Source: Chitinispirillales bacterium
GTDB lineage: Bacteria > Fibrobacterota > Chitinivibrionia > Chitinivibrionales > Chitinispirillaceae
Length of the DNA stretch: 64,000 nucleotides
Assembly (NCBI GenBank): GCA_031254105.1
Contig: JAIRVB010000039.1
Coordinates: 124,001 to 188,000 of the forward strand
Direction of reading: 5' to 3'
This document shows positions 18,925-27,271 of this stretch, piece by piece; the first letter of the stretch is position 1; every line of letters starts with the position of its first letter. The notes beneath the pieces were generated by a model that saw only the letters and a program-made list of their open reading frames with translations, made no database searches and was not told where the DNA came from. The translations under genes and the position numbers were made by a program.

Positions 18925-19305
18925 TTATACCGTTGTGATTTTAGTTATAACGAAATCTTTTATGTTTTGCGCAAAATGTATTGCTGATTTCATATCGTCT
19001 TCACATATTTGTAGTTCATTAGGATATTTGGGTATCACACCAAAATTAGTCAAAAAAGCGCATTGCTTTGTAAAATTTGAAAAATCCTGAGATAAAATTA
19101 ATAATTTTGACAAATCGTGAGTCCTTGGCGGTTCTTTAGAGTTATTAAAAAGATACGCCTTTAAATATTTCTCTGAAGATTGCTGACACTGATTACAAAT
19201 AACTTCATATGGAGCAGGATGCATGGTATCCGCCAAATGCCGCGCAACGTGCAAATTTTGTTCGGCAAGAGATAGCCATTGCCTTAATTCGCCATTTCTA
19301 TCCAT
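18925..19305 (-). CDS. HEPN domain toxin, RxxxxH type
   Basis: A 126-residue HEPN protein. The first helices contain WLSLAEQNLHVARHL and CQQSSEKYLKAYLF, followed by PPRTHDLSKLL, in which the R-T-H-D-L segment carries the catalytic-type Arg and His of this HEPN subgroup. It is therefore more likely to be an active RNase than the HEPN protein at 2452-2862. It overlaps the MNT gene by 8 bases at its start and ends 16 bases before argG on the same strand. The two HEPN proteins of the window are different subtypes, not recent duplicates. Confidence 0.87.
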   Translation of the reverse strand: MDRNGELRQWLSLAEQNLHVARHLADTMHPAPYEVICNQCQQSSEKYLKAYLFNNSKEPPRTHDLSKLLILSQDFSNFTKQCAFLTNFGVIPKYPNELQICEDDMKSAIHFAQNIKDFVITKITTV

Positions 19306-19630
19306 ATATTTTTATTCCATGTTCGGTAATTTTTTTTTCCATTGTAGCGTTATTAGCTCTGTCCCAAAAACGGTTTTTACGCAAAGCCAGTACGTCAACG
19401 GATCTTCTTAATTTCCGCTCTGTACGTCCGATATTTACCTCCGTCATGGCGTCCATTTCACGCATTTTGGCGTCGTCTTTCATTACGATGTAAATGTCAA
19501 TATCAGAATCATTGCGCGGAGTTCCATAGGCGTAAGAGCCGAAAAGCCAAATCTCTTCAGTTGGAACTTTTTCTAAGATTATCTCTTTTAATATTTCAAG
19601 TTCGCTTTTTATTTCATTGATATGCGTCAT
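19298..19630 (-). CDS. Minimal nucleotidyltransferase (MNT), antitoxin-like
   Basis: A 110-residue nucleotidyltransferase. The signature is WLFGSYAYGTPRNDSDIDIYIV, with GSYAYG and the DSDID metal site complete. The C-terminal half (RKLRRSVDVLALRKNRFW) is the usual helix-strand closure. It is first in the pair and overlaps the HEPN gene. Expected role: transfer AMP to the HEPN toxin and inhibit it. ATG at 19630 is the natural start. The upstream sequence holds tandem AATCCTG words that belong to the neighbouring GxxExxY unit. Confidence 0.87.
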   Translation of the reverse strand: MTHINEIKSELEILKEIILEKVPTEEIWLFGSYAYGTPRNDSDIDIYIVMKDDAKMREMDAMTEVNIGRTERKLRRSVDVLALRKNRFWDRANNATMEKKITEHGIKIYG

Positions 19631-19639
19631 GATTATTAA

Positions 19640-19825
19640 TACCTTGATTTTAGGATTTCCAGGATTTCCAGGATTTTTCTCTTCATATAATCTTTCTTTA
19701 TAATAATCCTGTTCATCCTGTTAATCTTTCAATCCTGATCTTGATTTACTTGATTTAAGGATTCACAAGATTCTTTCTTTATAATAATCCTGTTCATTCT
19801 GTTAATCTTTCAATCCTGATATTGG
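19640..19825. repeat. Tandem AATCCTG-rich repeat beside a GxxExxY gene
   Basis: Two imperfect copies of about 80 bases (AATCCTGTTCATCCTGTTAA, then CTTTCAATCCTGAT at 19705-19740 and again at 19785-19820), preceded by GGATTTCCAGGATTTCCAGG. The last copy runs into the 3' end of the gene, so the terminal residues (NPISGLKD) are encoded by repeat. Confidence 0.7.
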
Positions 19826-20197
19826 ATTATATTTTGAATTAAATATTTTTTTAAATTGTAAACTGTTTGCTCCAAAGTTGATAAGTAAGCCTATTGGAAA
19901 ATCATAAGCTACTACATAGTTTTTAGCTTGCGCCAAATGAACATCTTCCAGATTCACAGATGCTTTTAATTCTACTATCACCTGTTTTTCTACTATAAAA
20001 TCGGCTCTGCGCGTGCCAACTTCAATACCATCATAATAAATAACTTGCTGTATTTCTCTGCCAAAATTTAATCCGGCCCTCCCCATTTCAATAGCCAGGC
20101 ATCTTTGATAAATGACTTCCTGAAAACCATTACCGAGTGTATTGTGCACTTTCATAGCGCAACCGTTTATTTTATATGTTATCTCGTCTAATATCAT
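19802..20197 (-). CDS. GxxExxY family protein
   Basis: A 131-residue paralogue of the gene at 3883. The family motif is GNGFQEVIY, followed by QRCLAIEMGRAGLNFGREIQ and the PD-(D/E)XK-like RRADFIVEKQVIVELKA. The ATG at 20197 gives MILDEITYKINGCAMKVHN, the standard beginning; the frame extends five codons upstream to a TTG. It is flanked on both sides by AATCCTG-type repeats, some in inverted relation. Function not known; a mobile or nuclease-related role is inferred from family architecture and setting. Confidence 0.85.
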   Translation of the reverse strand: MILDEITYKINGCAMKVHNTLGNGFQEVIYQRCLAIEMGRAGLNFGREIQQVIYYDGIEVGTRRADFIVEKQVIVELKASVNLEDVHLAQAKNYVVAYDFPIGLLINFGANSLQFKKIFNSKYNPISGLKD

Positions 20198-20214
20198 AAT
20201 CTTGTTATCCAATT

Positions 20215-20430
20215 TTGCTGATTTAAGGATTTATTGGGTATTCCTATTCATCATAATTTTGTTCATCTTCCATTATTCCGGATCAGGATTTTCAGGATTT
20301 AAGGATAAACAGGATTATTTCTCTATTATAATCCTGCTTATCTTGTTAATCCTTCAATCCTGATATTGATTTTAGGATTTTTCTCTATTATAATCCTGCT
20401 CATCATTTAATCTTGAAAATCCTGATCCGG
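20215..20430. repeat. AATCCTG repeats upstream of the GxxExxY gene
   Basis: GGATCAGGATTTTCAGGATT (20280-20299) is mirrored by AATCTTGAAAATCCTGATCC (20410-20429), with two further direct copies of TTATAATCCTGCTTATC type between. Together with 19640-19825 this brackets the gene. Confidence 0.65.
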
Positions 20431-20733
20431 TTTAAAATACTATACGTCACAGAAAAGACGGCAATGATTCTTGAATTTTAATATTTTCGGCGATATCAAT
20501 TATAGCTTGTTGAATAAAGAAAATTTTTTCGATGGTCTGACACATTATCGCAACCCCAAGTTTAGTATATTTGCGGAGAGATGTTTTTATGGGAAATACA
20601 CAGTCAGTGGATAAAATGTTTGCTCGAATGCCTCCTGCTTTTGACTTTTGCTGTTGATAGAACGATACTGTTTAAACAGGTTAAGCGTTTTATTATATTA
20701 TAGGAATTATTAAAAACTATAATAACTGAAGAA
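20431..20733. other. Gap with a gene scrap and a partial palindromic repeat
   Basis: A reverse-strand frame ending at 20447 reads PIKTSLRKYTKLGVAIMCQ, then TIEKIFFIQQAIIDIAENIK, protein-like but unrecognised and only about 60 codons long. At 20596-20681 a partial copy of the island repeat (TTTGCTCGAATGCCTCCTGC, then TTTTGACTTTTGC) adjoins the restriction-modification genes. Confidence 0.4.
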
Positions 20734-21759
20734 GTGAAAGATTATATGAATATAAAGAATATTGCGGAAAAAATAAACGAAAAAGCTTCAAGCTATAGAA
20801 TGGGTAATTTTCAGGATATAAGGGCAGAGACTAGAGAATCTAGGAAATACACTTCAAAAATATTTGCTAAAAAATCAATCTTCGAAAAAGATGGTTATGC
20901 GTATCATTGTGGTGGGAGAACAGAAATACAATATAATATTGGTTTCGAAATAAATAATTTGTTGCGTTATGGCCTTGCATTTTCATTAGAGCGAAGTCAT
21001 ACATTACCAAATGTATCTGATTTGTATCCACAAATTTTTAGATTAAATTATTTAATTCGAGAGCACTCAAATTTATTATCTGGGTACAAAATGATAGTCT
21101 ATGCTCACAATAAGGGTAGAGATGAATCATTTGTACATGAGATACAATCATCACTAATCCATGACTATAAATTTATCTTTTTGGGGAAAATGATGGCAAT
21201 CCCAAATATTGATTATGACAAAATATTGTTGACATTTGACGATATGTTGTCGATATACAGGTATGTAGTCACTGATACCACTCATAAATTAACAAATGTA
21301 AAACATTCTTCTCAGTCAAACCAATTCAAATTTGAAAAAACTAGTGTTAAATTACCTTCAAAACGTAGTTACGATTATACACGGGAACAAATATGTATTG
21401 ATATTGATGTTCGACATTCAATTATACAAGAAAAATTAGTGAATGTGTTAATAAATGAATATGGAAACGATAACGTTTCATTAGAACATCCATTATTTGG
21501 AAATCGAAAAGTTGATGTTGTTGTAAATGATAATAAGAAAATCTATTTTTATGAAGTAAAAACTGCACCGGCGGCTCGATACTGTATTAGAGAGGCTATG
21601 GGTCAAATTTTAGAATACGGTTTTTGGCATGGGAAAAAACATGCCGATAAACTCTTTATAGTGGGTACGGAAAAACTTGATAAAGATACAAGGTTATATT
21701 TAGACTATATAAATAATGAATTTAATATACCACTAGAATATTTTAAAGTAGACATATAA
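20734..21759 (+). CDS. Putative PD-(D/E)XK restriction endonuclease
   Basis: A 341-residue AT-rich gene. The C-terminal third has the nuclease pattern: RKVDVVVNDNKKIYFYEVKTAP gives Asp, then Glu-x-Lys in adjacent strands, with a following helix (REAMGQILEYGFW) and ADKLFIVG. The N-terminal two thirds, beginning with IAEKINEKASSYRMGNFQD, are not recognised and may bind DNA. It precedes a 100-residue gene and a D12-class adenine methyltransferase on the same strand, which makes it the likely restriction subunit of a type II system. Target sequence unknown. The start lies after ATTATTAAAAACTATAATAACTGAAG, without a strong ribosome site; an ATG at 20746 is an alternative. Confidence 0.6.
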   Translation: MKDYMNIKNIAEKINEKASSYRMGNFQDIRAETRESRKYTSKIFAKKSIFEKDGYAYHCGGRTEIQYNIGFEINNLLRYGLAFSLERSHTLPNVSDLYPQIFRLNYLIREHSNLLSGYKMIVYAHNKGRDESFVHEIQSSLIHDYKFIFLGKMMAIPNIDYDKILLTFDDMLSIYRYVVTDTTHKLTNVKHSSQSNQFKFEKTSVKLPSKRSYDYTREQICIDIDVRHSIIQEKLVNVLINEYGNDNVSLEHPLFGNRKVDVVVNDNKKIYFYEVKTAPAARYCIREAMGQILEYGFWHGKKHADKLFIVGTEKLDKDTRLYLDYINNEFNIPLEYFKVDI

Positions 21760-21793
21760 GAAATATACATTTTCTGTACACTGGAATAAAAAA

Positions 21794-22096
21794 ATGGCAG
21801 TTGCTTTGGACAACTCGTTTTTCAAGACGCTGCCGTCGCTTCCTGAAGTAAAGAAAGAGGATGCCGATATTGCATGGTTTATTTATGATTTAGTTCACCA
21901 ATCCGATAGAAACGTGTTTGAGCTTCAAAAAGTTGAAACGAAGTATACAAAGTTTAAAAATGCATTGGACAAAATAACAACACCATCGCCTGGTGATGTG
22001 GGTAATTTTGTGAATATTTTGCAGGATAAGTTAGACGAAAAACTTGATAATTACCCGCCTGAAAATCATACTCTTATGGATATACAAAAAATTTAG
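21794..22096 (+). CDS. Small unrecognised protein between restriction and methylase genes
   Basis: A 100-residue protein, MAVALDNSFFKTLPSLPEVK, then DADIAWFIYDLVHQ. I do not recognise it firmly; the opening resembles the start of some restriction enzymes, in which case it would be a truncated N-terminal piece. The gene lies 34 bases after the nuclease gene and its stop is 8 bases before the methylase ATG, so it is in the operon. It could be a nuclease subunit, a controller without helix-turn-helix, or a remnant. Mostly helical by composition. Confidence 0.5.
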   Translation: MAVALDNSFFKTLPSLPEVKKEDADIAWFIYDLVHQSDRNVFELQKVETKYTKFKNALDKITTPSPGDVGNFVNILQDKLDEKLDNYPPENHTLMDIQKI

Positions 22097-22104
22097 AAAG
22101 AGTT

Positions 22105-22980
22105 ATGTATAATTATAATCTATTTGGAGAGATAGTTGAAACTCCGCAATGTATAGTTAATGTTGCTTCTGTCCGGCAATTGAGTCCATTTCGGTATCCG
22201 GGCGGTAAGACATGGTTTATTCCGCAGATTTATAAGTGGATGCGAAGTTTGAGCATACCACCAAAGACTTTTATAGAACCGTTTGCGGGTGGGGGGATTG
22301 TCAGTTTAACTGTGGCTAATGAAAATTTGGCGGATCATGTCATTATGGCGGAAATTGACAATGAAGTGGCCGCTGTGTGGAAGACAATATTTTACGGCGA
22401 TGTGGAGTGGTTGACAAATAAAATATCAACATTTAATATAACGGTTGATAATGTCAATAAAGTTTTGGTAGGTGATTATGCTACGGATGAAGAGACGGCG
22501 TTTAAGACTATCATAAAAAACAGAACTTCCCATGGCGGGATATTGGCTAAGGGTTCGGGATTGATTAAGAATGGGGAAAACGGAAAAGGGGTCGCTTCGC
22601 GGTGGTATCCTCAAACGATAGTCAAAAGAATAAATCACATCAGGCATTTGAGAAACAAGATTACGTTTATTCAGGCTGATGGGATGGAAGTAATCAAAAA
22701 TCATATAGGCAGTGACAGCGTTTTCTTTTTTGACCCTCCATATACTGCCGGAGGAAAAAGCGCCGGAACGAGATTGTACAATCATCACGAGTTAGATCAC
22801 AATTCATTATTTTCGTTGTGCGAAGGCATTAACGAGTTTTTAATGACGTATGATATTTCCGGCGAGATTGAAACTTTAGCGAAACAGTATAATTTTAAGG
22901 CGAAAAAGATTCCTATGAAGAATACGCATAATACTAAAATGAAAGAATATGTGATAAGTAAGAATTTGGCATGGGTATGA
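22105..22980 (+). CDS. D12-class adenine-specific DNA methyltransferase
   Basis: A 291-residue Dam/DpnM-type N6-adenine methylase. SAM site: LSPFRYPGGKTWFIPQIYKW and FIEPFAGGGIVSLTVA; catalytic motif FFDPPY (DPPY) followed by HHELDHNSLF. Both are intact. Domain order (SAM motif first, catalytic motif last) is that of group alpha. It protects host DNA against the upstream nuclease. AT content is higher than in the flanking epimerase gene, consistent with horizontal gain. It ends six bases from the convergent epimerase gene. Confidence 0.92.
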   Translation: MYNYNLFGEIVETPQCIVNVASVRQLSPFRYPGGKTWFIPQIYKWMRSLSIPPKTFIEPFAGGGIVSLTVANENLADHVIMAEIDNEVAAVWKTIFYGDVEWLTNKISTFNITVDNVNKVLVGDYATDEETAFKTIIKNRTSHGGILAKGSGLIKNGENGKGVASRWYPQTIVKRINHIRHLRNKITFIQADGMEVIKNHIGSDSVFFFDPPYTAGGKSAGTRLYNHHELDHNSLFSLCEGINEFLMTYDISGEIETLAKQYNFKAKKIPMKNTHNTKMKEYVISKNLAWV

Positions 22981-22986
22981 AACAAT

Positions 22987-23904
22987 TTACCGCTCAAAAT
23001 TCCACTTCAAATGTTCATCAATAAATTCACTCCCGTCAAACTTCAACCCAAAGCGTTTATTCATTTTTTCTACAGAAAACAGATACGGATCATCGCCCCA
23101 GCCCTTATCCTCTTCTTCAATAACCGCTTTCGTTCCAGGACACATGGCGATTGCGCGCTCTGCTATGGTTTTCCAGCTTATCCAGTTTGCGGCTAATCCA
23201 AAGAAAATCTCCTCATTTAAATCACTCTCCAAAACAGCGGTGTAAAGTTTAGCAAGCTGAGAAGCGTGAATGAACTGAGTGCCGTCATTTTTAATCAGCT
23301 TAATAGGTTTACCTTCCTTTGCCGATTGGGCGATGTTAAAAAAACGGCGGTCGGGCTGAGTAACTCCGTCTGGAAATGCAAGATGTCCAAAAGTATAGCC
23401 AGGACGGATGATATTCCGTTTCATTTTAACTTGCGGGAAATTATCGCCATATCCTTTTGAAAATCCCAGTACATAAGCCTCGCCCGCGGCTTTTGTCGAT
23501 CCGTACAGGTCTTGAGGCAAGCAGACCATATCTTCATTGTTTTCAGGACGCATTTTGCCGAAAGCGGCGGTGCTTGACGTATAAATAAATTTTTCGCATC
23601 CGTTTTTCACGGCCGTCTCTAACAGCAGAACTGTAACGGCGGTATCGTTGGCAAGCATTGCGGCGGGGGTATCACCCCACCCAAGGGCTGCATGAACGCA
23701 TGCTTCGCAGCCGTCAAGAATATTTTTCATCCCCGCTAAATCCTGCAAACCGCCCTTTACCATCTCAATATCTTTATGAGCGGCAAGACTTGGGATTTTA
23801 TTTGGATTCCTGGCTAAGATTTTAAGACTATGTCCGCGGTCTAAAAATTCTTTGGCGGCAAAATGTCCGATAAATCCTGTGCCGCCTGTTAAGAAAATTT
23901 TCAT
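22987..23904 (-). CDS. NAD-dependent epimerase/dehydratase family protein
   Basis: A 305-residue extended short-chain dehydrogenase. MKIFLTGGTGFIGHFAAKEF gives the TGGTGFIG nucleotide site; FIYTSSTAAFG and the YGSTKAAGEAYVLGF segment give the catalytic Ser and Y-x3-K. Substrate is unknown but likely a nucleotide sugar or similar. Different from the epimerase at 4500-5516 outside the core motifs. Base composition is that of the core genome, so the restriction cassette immediately downstream looks inserted beside it. Confidence 0.87.
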   Translation of the reverse strand: MKIFLTGGTGFIGHFAAKEFLDRGHSLKILARNPNKIPSLAAHKDIEMVKGGLQDLAGMKNILDGCEACVHAALGWGDTPAAMLANDTAVTVLLLETAVKNGCEKFIYTSSTAAFGKMRPENNEDMVCLPQDLYGSTKAAGEAYVLGFSKGYGDNFPQVKMKRNIIRPGYTFGHLAFPDGVTQPDRRFFNIAQSAKEGKPIKLIKNDGTQFIHASQLAKLYTAVLESDLNEEIFFGLAANWISWKTIAERAIAMCPGTKAVIEEEDKGWGDDPYLFSVEKMNKRFGLKFDGSEFIDEHLKWNFER

Positions 23905-23931
23905 TTTGGCCTAATTTGTATCCTTTGTCAA

Positions 23932-24831
23932 TTAAATAATTTGTTCATGCGGTAGTCCGGTCGCGTTAGATACGGTTTCAATTGGTATCCCCTGTTTTAG
24001 CAGATTCAGGGCGATTTCGATTTTTTCCCTAGCTCTTCCTTTGGCTTCTCCCTCGGCTCTTCCCTCAGTCCTTCCCTCGACCCTTCCGTCAAATTTTCCG
24101 CTTTCGTATGAAGTTCGTATTGAGTTCTGCTCAAAACGGGTTTGGCCTATGTAGTAACGGTAAGCGCTTTTTTCTTCTTCGGTCATATCGTCGTAAAGCA
24201 GTTTCTCACGAGCTTCGGGAAGTCCGCGCGCGGTAAAATTTTCGGGTATCTCGGTATTTTTAAGATAGTAAATCCACTCGTCGAGGCTGCTTTTTGCGAC
24301 ATTGTCAAACTCATTAACGCAGAGAATATAATACTCAGGGTATAAATCTTTCACCGTTTCTTTTGCGAAAAACTCTTTTTGCTTTGGGGTAAGCTGCAAT
24401 ATTGTGTTGTTGTGAATTCCGCGGTATTCCGTAATGCCGTGATACACGTAATCGGAACCATCGCCCATGCTGAAATAGAGAATATTGATATGATAAACTT
24501 TGCGAACCTTATGATAACCATCGCTTATTGCCATATGTTCAGTTATCGCTTTTGAGACGCCGTAGAGCATCCGCAGATAGTAATCTACCTCGGCGCTGTT
24601 TTGCAGTTCTATTATGAGGAGTTCCCTTTTGGCGTTTTCTACAAGCATATCCACACGGTTGAACTTGTCCGCGGCGTGCTCCTGATTGCTTTCGCTTTCT
24701 TTAATGTTGATTATTTTTATATCATCATTCAAAAGAACAGACAAAAAACCTTCTAAAACCGTATAGTCGGCCTTGTTGCGAAGCAGCCGCTTTATAGCCC
24801 AGTCAAAACGGATTAATCTTTTCTCTTTCAT
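23932..24831 (-). CDS. Rpn family PD-(D/E)XK nuclease (putative transposase)
   Basis: About 299 residues from ATG 24831; the frame reaches 24864. The N-terminal LIRFDWAIKRLLRNKADYTVLEGFLSVLL is the Rpn opening, and RVDMLVENAKRELLIIELQN has the Asp then Glu-x-Gln nuclease pattern in which Lys is replaced by Gln, normal for this family. The C-terminal GRVEGRTEGRAEGEAKGRA is the charged Gly-Glu-Arg linker, followed by ALNLLKQGIPIETVSNATGL. Members promote RecA-independent recombination or act as simple nucleases; a mobile history is likely. No terminal repeats or target duplications are visible around it. A hairpin terminator for argD lies just upstream. Confidence 0.88.
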   Translation of the reverse strand: MKEKRLIRFDWAIKRLLRNKADYTVLEGFLSVLLNDDIKIINIKESESNQEHAADKFNRVDMLVENAKRELLIIELQNSAEVDYYLRMLYGVSKAITEHMAISDGYHKVRKVYHINILYFSMGDGSDYVYHGITEYRGIHNNTILQLTPKQKEFFAKETVKDLYPEYYILCVNEFDNVAKSSLDEWIYYLKNTEIPENFTARGLPEAREKLLYDDMTEEEKSAYRYYIGQTRFEQNSIRTSYESGKFDGRVEGRTEGRAEGEAKGRAREKIEIALNLLKQGIPIETVSNATGLPHEQII

Positions 24832-24898
24832 ATATTTATAGACCCCTGTCATAAAATATATCATTGAAAAGGAAGGCGGGCGTACTTTTATTAGAAGA

Positions 24899-24917
24899 GG
24901 GGGAGACTTCTCCCCCC
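24899..24917 (-). terminator. argD terminator hairpin
   Basis: On the minus strand GGGGGGAGA and TCTCCCCC pair almost without loop, 24 bases after the argD stop, followed by TCTTCTAAT. The downstream U-run is short, so termination efficiency is uncertain. Confidence 0.55.
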
Positions 24918-24940
24918 CTTAAAAATTTCTCAGAAAAGAA

Positions 24941-26137
24941 TTAATCATTTTTTGATTTCAACACATTTTCAAAAATGTCAACAGCCTTGTCAATATCTTC
25001 CAATCCCGCAATAAGAGGCGGCAGGAACCGCAATGTGTTGAGATTTGCTCTCGCAACCAAAAGACCGGCTGTTTTACAATCGTCAACAAGTGTTCCAAAG
25101 TCCTCCTTGAACCGCAATCCAAGCAGCAGCCCTTCGCCTCTTACGCTTCTGATTGAAGGATACTTAGACCGTATCTCTTCAAGTTTACTCTTAAGATAAT
25201 TACCATTTGTCTGCACCCGCTTTAGAAATGTTTTGTCACTCACAATGTCAAGAATCTGCGAGCCAAGAGCGCAGGCTACAGGGTTTCCGCCGAATGTTGT
25301 CCCGTGGTCTCCGGGCGATATACTTGCAGAAATCTCCTCTGTACACAACACCGCCCCAAGAGGCAGGCCGCCGCCGATCGGTTTTGCTATTGTCATAATA
25401 TCGGGCGTTACTCCGGTTTGTTCATAGTACCAGAGAGTTCCTGTCCGTCCAGTTCCGCATTGTATCTCATCAAATATGAGGGATATCGAATGTGAATCAG
25501 CTATTTGCCGCAAAAATTGCAGAAACTCCGCGTCAGCGGCGTTTACTCCGCCCTCAGCCTGTAAGGGTTCAATGATAATGGCGGCGAAATCGTGCTTGTC
25601 AAGAATATCATTTGCGCTTTTAATATCATTGAAAGGGGAGTAGTGGAATCCTGCCAAAAGCGGGCCGAATCCGCTGTGGATTTTTTCTTGCGCCGTCGCG
25701 GTCATAGCGCCGTAGGTTCTGCCGTGAAAGCTTTGCGAAAAAGAGAGGACATGAAATTTCTCTTTGGAAATTTTGGCAGCCTTTTTTCTGGCAAATTTAA
25801 TGGCGGCTTCATTGGCCTCTGTGCCGCTGTTACACAGAAATACTTTTTTGGCGAAACTGTGCTTAATAAGCCGTGAGGCAAACTCAATCTGCGGTTCGCT
25901 GTAATAGAGGTTAGAGGTGTGTATAAGCTTTGCGGCTTGCTGCGCAATAGTTTCCACAAGAAGCGGATGAGCGTGCCCAAGAGCGTTTACCGCTATCCCT
26001 GAACTAAAGTCAAGGTATTTTTTGTTGTCGGTATCGTAAAGATACATCCCCTCTCCCCGCACAAAGGGAGCGCCGCTCCGCTTGTAGGTGGGGACGAAGA
26101 GGGTTTCGGGGTTGATATTTTTATTGTCGGTTGTCAC
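24941..26137 (-). CDS. argD: Acetylornithine aminotransferase
   Basis: A 398-residue PLP-dependent class III aminotransferase of arginine synthesis, acting on N-acetylglutamate semialdehyde. Motifs: YLYDTDNKKYLDFSSGIAVN, FLCNSGTEANEAAIKFARK for the phosphate cup, FDEIQCGTGRTGTLWYYE with the PLP-ring Asp, and the Schiff-base Lys in IMTIAKPIGGGLPLGA. GTG at 26137 is the start; AGGAG sits eight bases upstream. It follows argB and argC on the minus strand, giving argC-argB-argD with gaps of 175 and 179 bases that hold palindromic repeats, so separate promoters are possible. Confidence 0.95.
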   Translation of the reverse strand: MTTDNKNINPETLFVPTYKRSGAPFVRGEGMYLYDTDNKKYLDFSSGIAVNALGHAHPLLVETIAQQAAKLIHTSNLYYSEPQIEFASRLIKHSFAKKVFLCNSGTEANEAAIKFARKKAAKISKEKFHVLSFSQSFHGRTYGAMTATAQEKIHSGFGPLLAGFHYSPFNDIKSANDILDKHDFAAIIIEPLQAEGGVNAADAEFLQFLRQIADSHSISLIFDEIQCGTGRTGTLWYYEQTGVTPDIMTIAKPIGGGLPLGAVLCTEEISASISPGDHGTTFGGNPVACALGSQILDIVSDKTFLKRVQTNGNYLKSKLEEIRSKYPSIRSVRGEGLLLGLRFKEDFGTLVDDCKTAGLLVARANLNTLRFLPPLIAGLEDIDKAVDIFENVLKSKND

Positions 26138-26316
26138 TTGTGCTTCTCCTATAAGAGTATATGTTCATATGTTTTTGTGCGTCCCAGCGCGTTGTCGGGG
26201 CGCGTGATATGCGGGCGGCAGGTTGCCGCCCTTACACAGATGATCTGCGATATCTACACATGGTACGTATGCAAGACCGTGCGGGCGGCAGATTACCGTC
26301 CTTACAAAGATCATTA
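26138..26316. repeat. GGGCGGCA palindromic repeats between argB and argD
   Basis: Two copies of a short palindrome ending in TTACA: GGGCGGCAGGTTGCCGCCC (26213-26231) and a decayed GGGCGGCAGATTACCGTCC (about 26283-26301). Others: 27165-27193, 39360-39385 and inside the second Hsp70 gene near 33647. These may act as weak terminators or RNA-stability elements. Confidence 0.65.
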
Positions 26317-27096
26317 TCAGCTGTGTATCACTGTTCCCGCGCATTCGCCGCCGGTTAGTTCATTAAGAAGAGTGCGGGAGCCGTTCCATCCACAGATATG
26401 CACCCTTTTAACACCTTTATGAACAGCTTCCGCCGCGCTGCGTAATTTAGGAATCATGCCGCCTGTAACGTGTCCGGCGGAAATCAGCTCCTCAATTTCG
26501 GATGTCTTTATACTTCGTCGGACTTTTTTGTCAATCATCACGCCTGGTACATCGGAAATAAAAATCAGATCATCCGCTTTGATTGCCATTGCAAGCTCGC
26601 TTGCGGCCAGATCGGCGTTTACGTTGTAAATAGCGCCGTCTTCACCCCTTGACACAGGTGAGATCACTGGCGTTAGTTTTGCTTGTTGACAGAATGTAAT
26701 AATCTCTTTGTTTACAGAATTAATTTCACCCACAAACCCGATATCCTGTCCCTTTATAAGCATTTTTGAGGCTGTAAAGAGTCCGCCGTCAACTCCGCTG
26801 AAACCTATCGTGTTAACTTTTTCCATAAGCAGAGCATTTACAATGCGTTTATTCACATCACCGGATAACACCATTTGAACAACATTTACCATCTGAGCGT
26901 CTGTAACCCGCATACCCTCCACAAAGGTAAATTCTTTATTTAGCAAGTCAAGCTGACGCGCAATATCTTTGCCGCCGCCATGCACTATCACAGGAAAGTC
27001 ATTGTGAATGATCTCTTTTATGCTTTTCCCAAGCTCTTGCAGAAGCCCGCTTGCGTCTACCGTTGATCCGCCTATTTTTATGACTACTGTTCCCAT
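26317..27096 (-). CDS. argB: Acetylglutamate kinase
   Basis: A 259-residue kinase phosphorylating N-acetylglutamate. VVIKIGGSTVDASGLLQEL (residues 4-22) holds the KIGGS phosphate loop; VHGGGKDIARQLDLL binds substrate; LISPVSRGEDGAIYNVNADLAA and LIFISDVPGVMID form the nucleotide site; and GGMIPKLRSAAEAV completes the family marks. Length is on the short side (E. coli enzyme 258) and lacks the N-terminal extension of arginine-sensitive forms, which suggests an arginine-insensitive enzyme. It lies between argC and argD on the same strand. ATG at 27096 is a natural start. Confidence 0.95.
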   Translation of the reverse strand: MGTVVIKIGGSTVDASGLLQELGKSIKEIIHNDFPVIVHGGGKDIARQLDLLNKEFTFVEGMRVTDAQMVNVVQMVLSGDVNKRIVNALLMEKVNTIGFSGVDGGLFTASKMLIKGQDIGFVGEINSVNKEIITFCQQAKLTPVISPVSRGEDGAIYNVNADLAASELAMAIKADDLIFISDVPGVMIDKKVRRSIKTSEIEELISAGHVTGGMIPKLRSAAEAVHKGVKRVHICGWNGSRTLLNELTGGECAGTVIHS

Positions 27097-27271
27097 TTTT
27101 TTCGAAAATTTCCTCTGATAATTATATCTATCGTATGTTGTTAATCATCCGTTCGCGTTGTACACGCGGACGGCAGGCTGCCGTCCCTGCACTGATAATG
27201 AACCGTCATCACCCAACAATATTTATTTCCTGAATAATTTGTACATTATACATTATACATTATACATTGCC

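Noticed and set aside
20447-20630. Reverse frame with PIKTSLRKYTKLGVAI
   Set aside because: Protein-like but no start, cut by a repeat, and not recognised; kept only as a possible scrap in the gap description.
23932-24831. Rpn gene as a complete insertion sequence
   Set aside because: No terminal inverted repeats or target duplication can be seen on its sides.
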